Source: JBFHNV01 sp965365655 (lineage in GTDB: Bacteria; Pseudomonadota; Gammaproteobacteria; HK1). Taken from it: a stretch of 8,052 bases of DNA. The DNA is taken from the NCBI GenBank assembly GCA_965365655.1, contig CBDUCN010000248.1, positions 1-8,052 on the forward strand. The letters run 5' to 3'. Every line of letters starts with the position of its first letter. Position 1 is the first letter of the stretch. The notes beneath the pieces were generated by a model that worked only from the letters and a program-made list of their open reading frames with translations, was not told the origin of the DNA and ran no database searches. A program made the position numbers and the translations under genes. Below, one piece after another: positions 7,848 through 8,052 of this stretch.

Positions 7848-8052
7848 ATGAGCAACGACGACACGCGTGACACCGCGCCCGGCCTGGACGACTGGCGCAC
7901 CCTCGCGCAGCAGGAGCTGAAAGGCCGCTCGCCGGGGGACCTGGACTGGCACACTCCCGAGGGAATCCGGGTCAAGGCGCTGTACACCGCCGAGGATCTC
8001 GCGTCGCTCGAGCACCTGGACACGCTGCCGGGGTTCGCGCCCTTCGTGCGCG
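7848..8052 (+). CDS. Methylmalonyl-CoA mutase, catalytic subunit (5' part, cut by window edge)
   Basis: Only the first 68 codons are present. They match the N-terminus of the large catalytic chain of adenosylcobalamin-dependent methylmalonyl-CoA mutase: an acidic lead-in, DWRTLAQQELKG (15-26), LDWHTPEGIRVKALYTAEDL (32-51) and LEHLDTLPGFAPFVR (54-68). In complete family members LPGFPPFxRGP leads into the substrate-binding TIM barrel, with a B12-binding domain at the C-terminus; neither is in view. The enzyme interconverts (R)-methylmalonyl-CoA and succinyl-CoA. Whether this is a single-chain ScpA-like form of about 710 residues or one chain of a heterodimer cannot be told. The position after prpE on the same strand supports a propionate assimilation operon. 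The 128-bp gap leaves room for its own promoter, though I see no good one. Confidence 0.9.
   Translation, partial: MSNDDTRDTAPGLDDWRTLAQQELKGRSPGDLDWHTPEGIRVKALYTAEDLASLEHLDTLPGFAPFVR

Overview
The window is a GC-rich (roughly 70% by eye), gene-dense stretch of bacterial chromosome. The proteins look like those of Pseudomonadota, most plausibly a high-GC beta- or gammaproteobacterium. This rests on a large PAS/GGDEF/EAL signalling protein, a mitochondrial-type short enoyl-CoA hydratase, and a propionyl-CoA synthetase beside a methylmalonyl-CoA mutase. No taxonomic marker is present, so the placement is an inference. I see no rRNA, tRNA, CRISPR array, insertion sequence or phage gene.

Layout: three genes lie on the minus strand and two on the plus strand, diverging from a 228-bp intergenic region at 5590-5817. 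Leftward from it run an enoyl-CoA hydratase (4816-5589), a malonyl-CoA decarboxylase 23 bp downstream (3368-4792), and, after a 108-bp gap, a 1068-residue protein with about five PAS domains followed by GGDEF and EAL domains (53-3259). Rightward run a propionyl-CoA synthetase of the PrpE family (5818-7719) and, after a 128-bp hairpin-rich gap, the first 68 codons of a methylmalonyl-CoA mutase (7848 to the window edge).

How the genes fit together: PrpE activates propionate to propionyl-CoA, and the mutase makes succinyl-CoA from methylmalonyl-CoA. The rightward unit therefore looks like the start of a methylmalonyl-CoA pathway operon; a propionyl-CoA carboxylase and a MeaB-type chaperone are expected further right but are not visible. 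The leftward pair handles short acyl-CoAs: hydration of enoyl-CoA and decarboxylation of malonyl-CoA to acetyl-CoA. A reasonable inference is that the divergent block forms one short-chain acyl-CoA module, with the decarboxylase possibly clearing malonyl-CoA formed by side activity of the carboxylase. The GGDEF/EAL gene is probably an independent c-di-GMP signalling gene.

The most interesting non-coding signal is in the divergent intergenic region. Two exact 14-bp copies of GTGATCTCGATCAA sit one base apart, each matching the FNR/ANR consensus TTGAT-N4-ATCAA at 9 of 10 positions. A -10-like TACCAT lies at about the right distance for an FNR class II promoter reading into prpE. The leader that would follow contains three short inverted repeats. 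This suggests, without proving, oxygen- or redox-linked control of propionate use. I see no convincing evidence of a wholly new system here.
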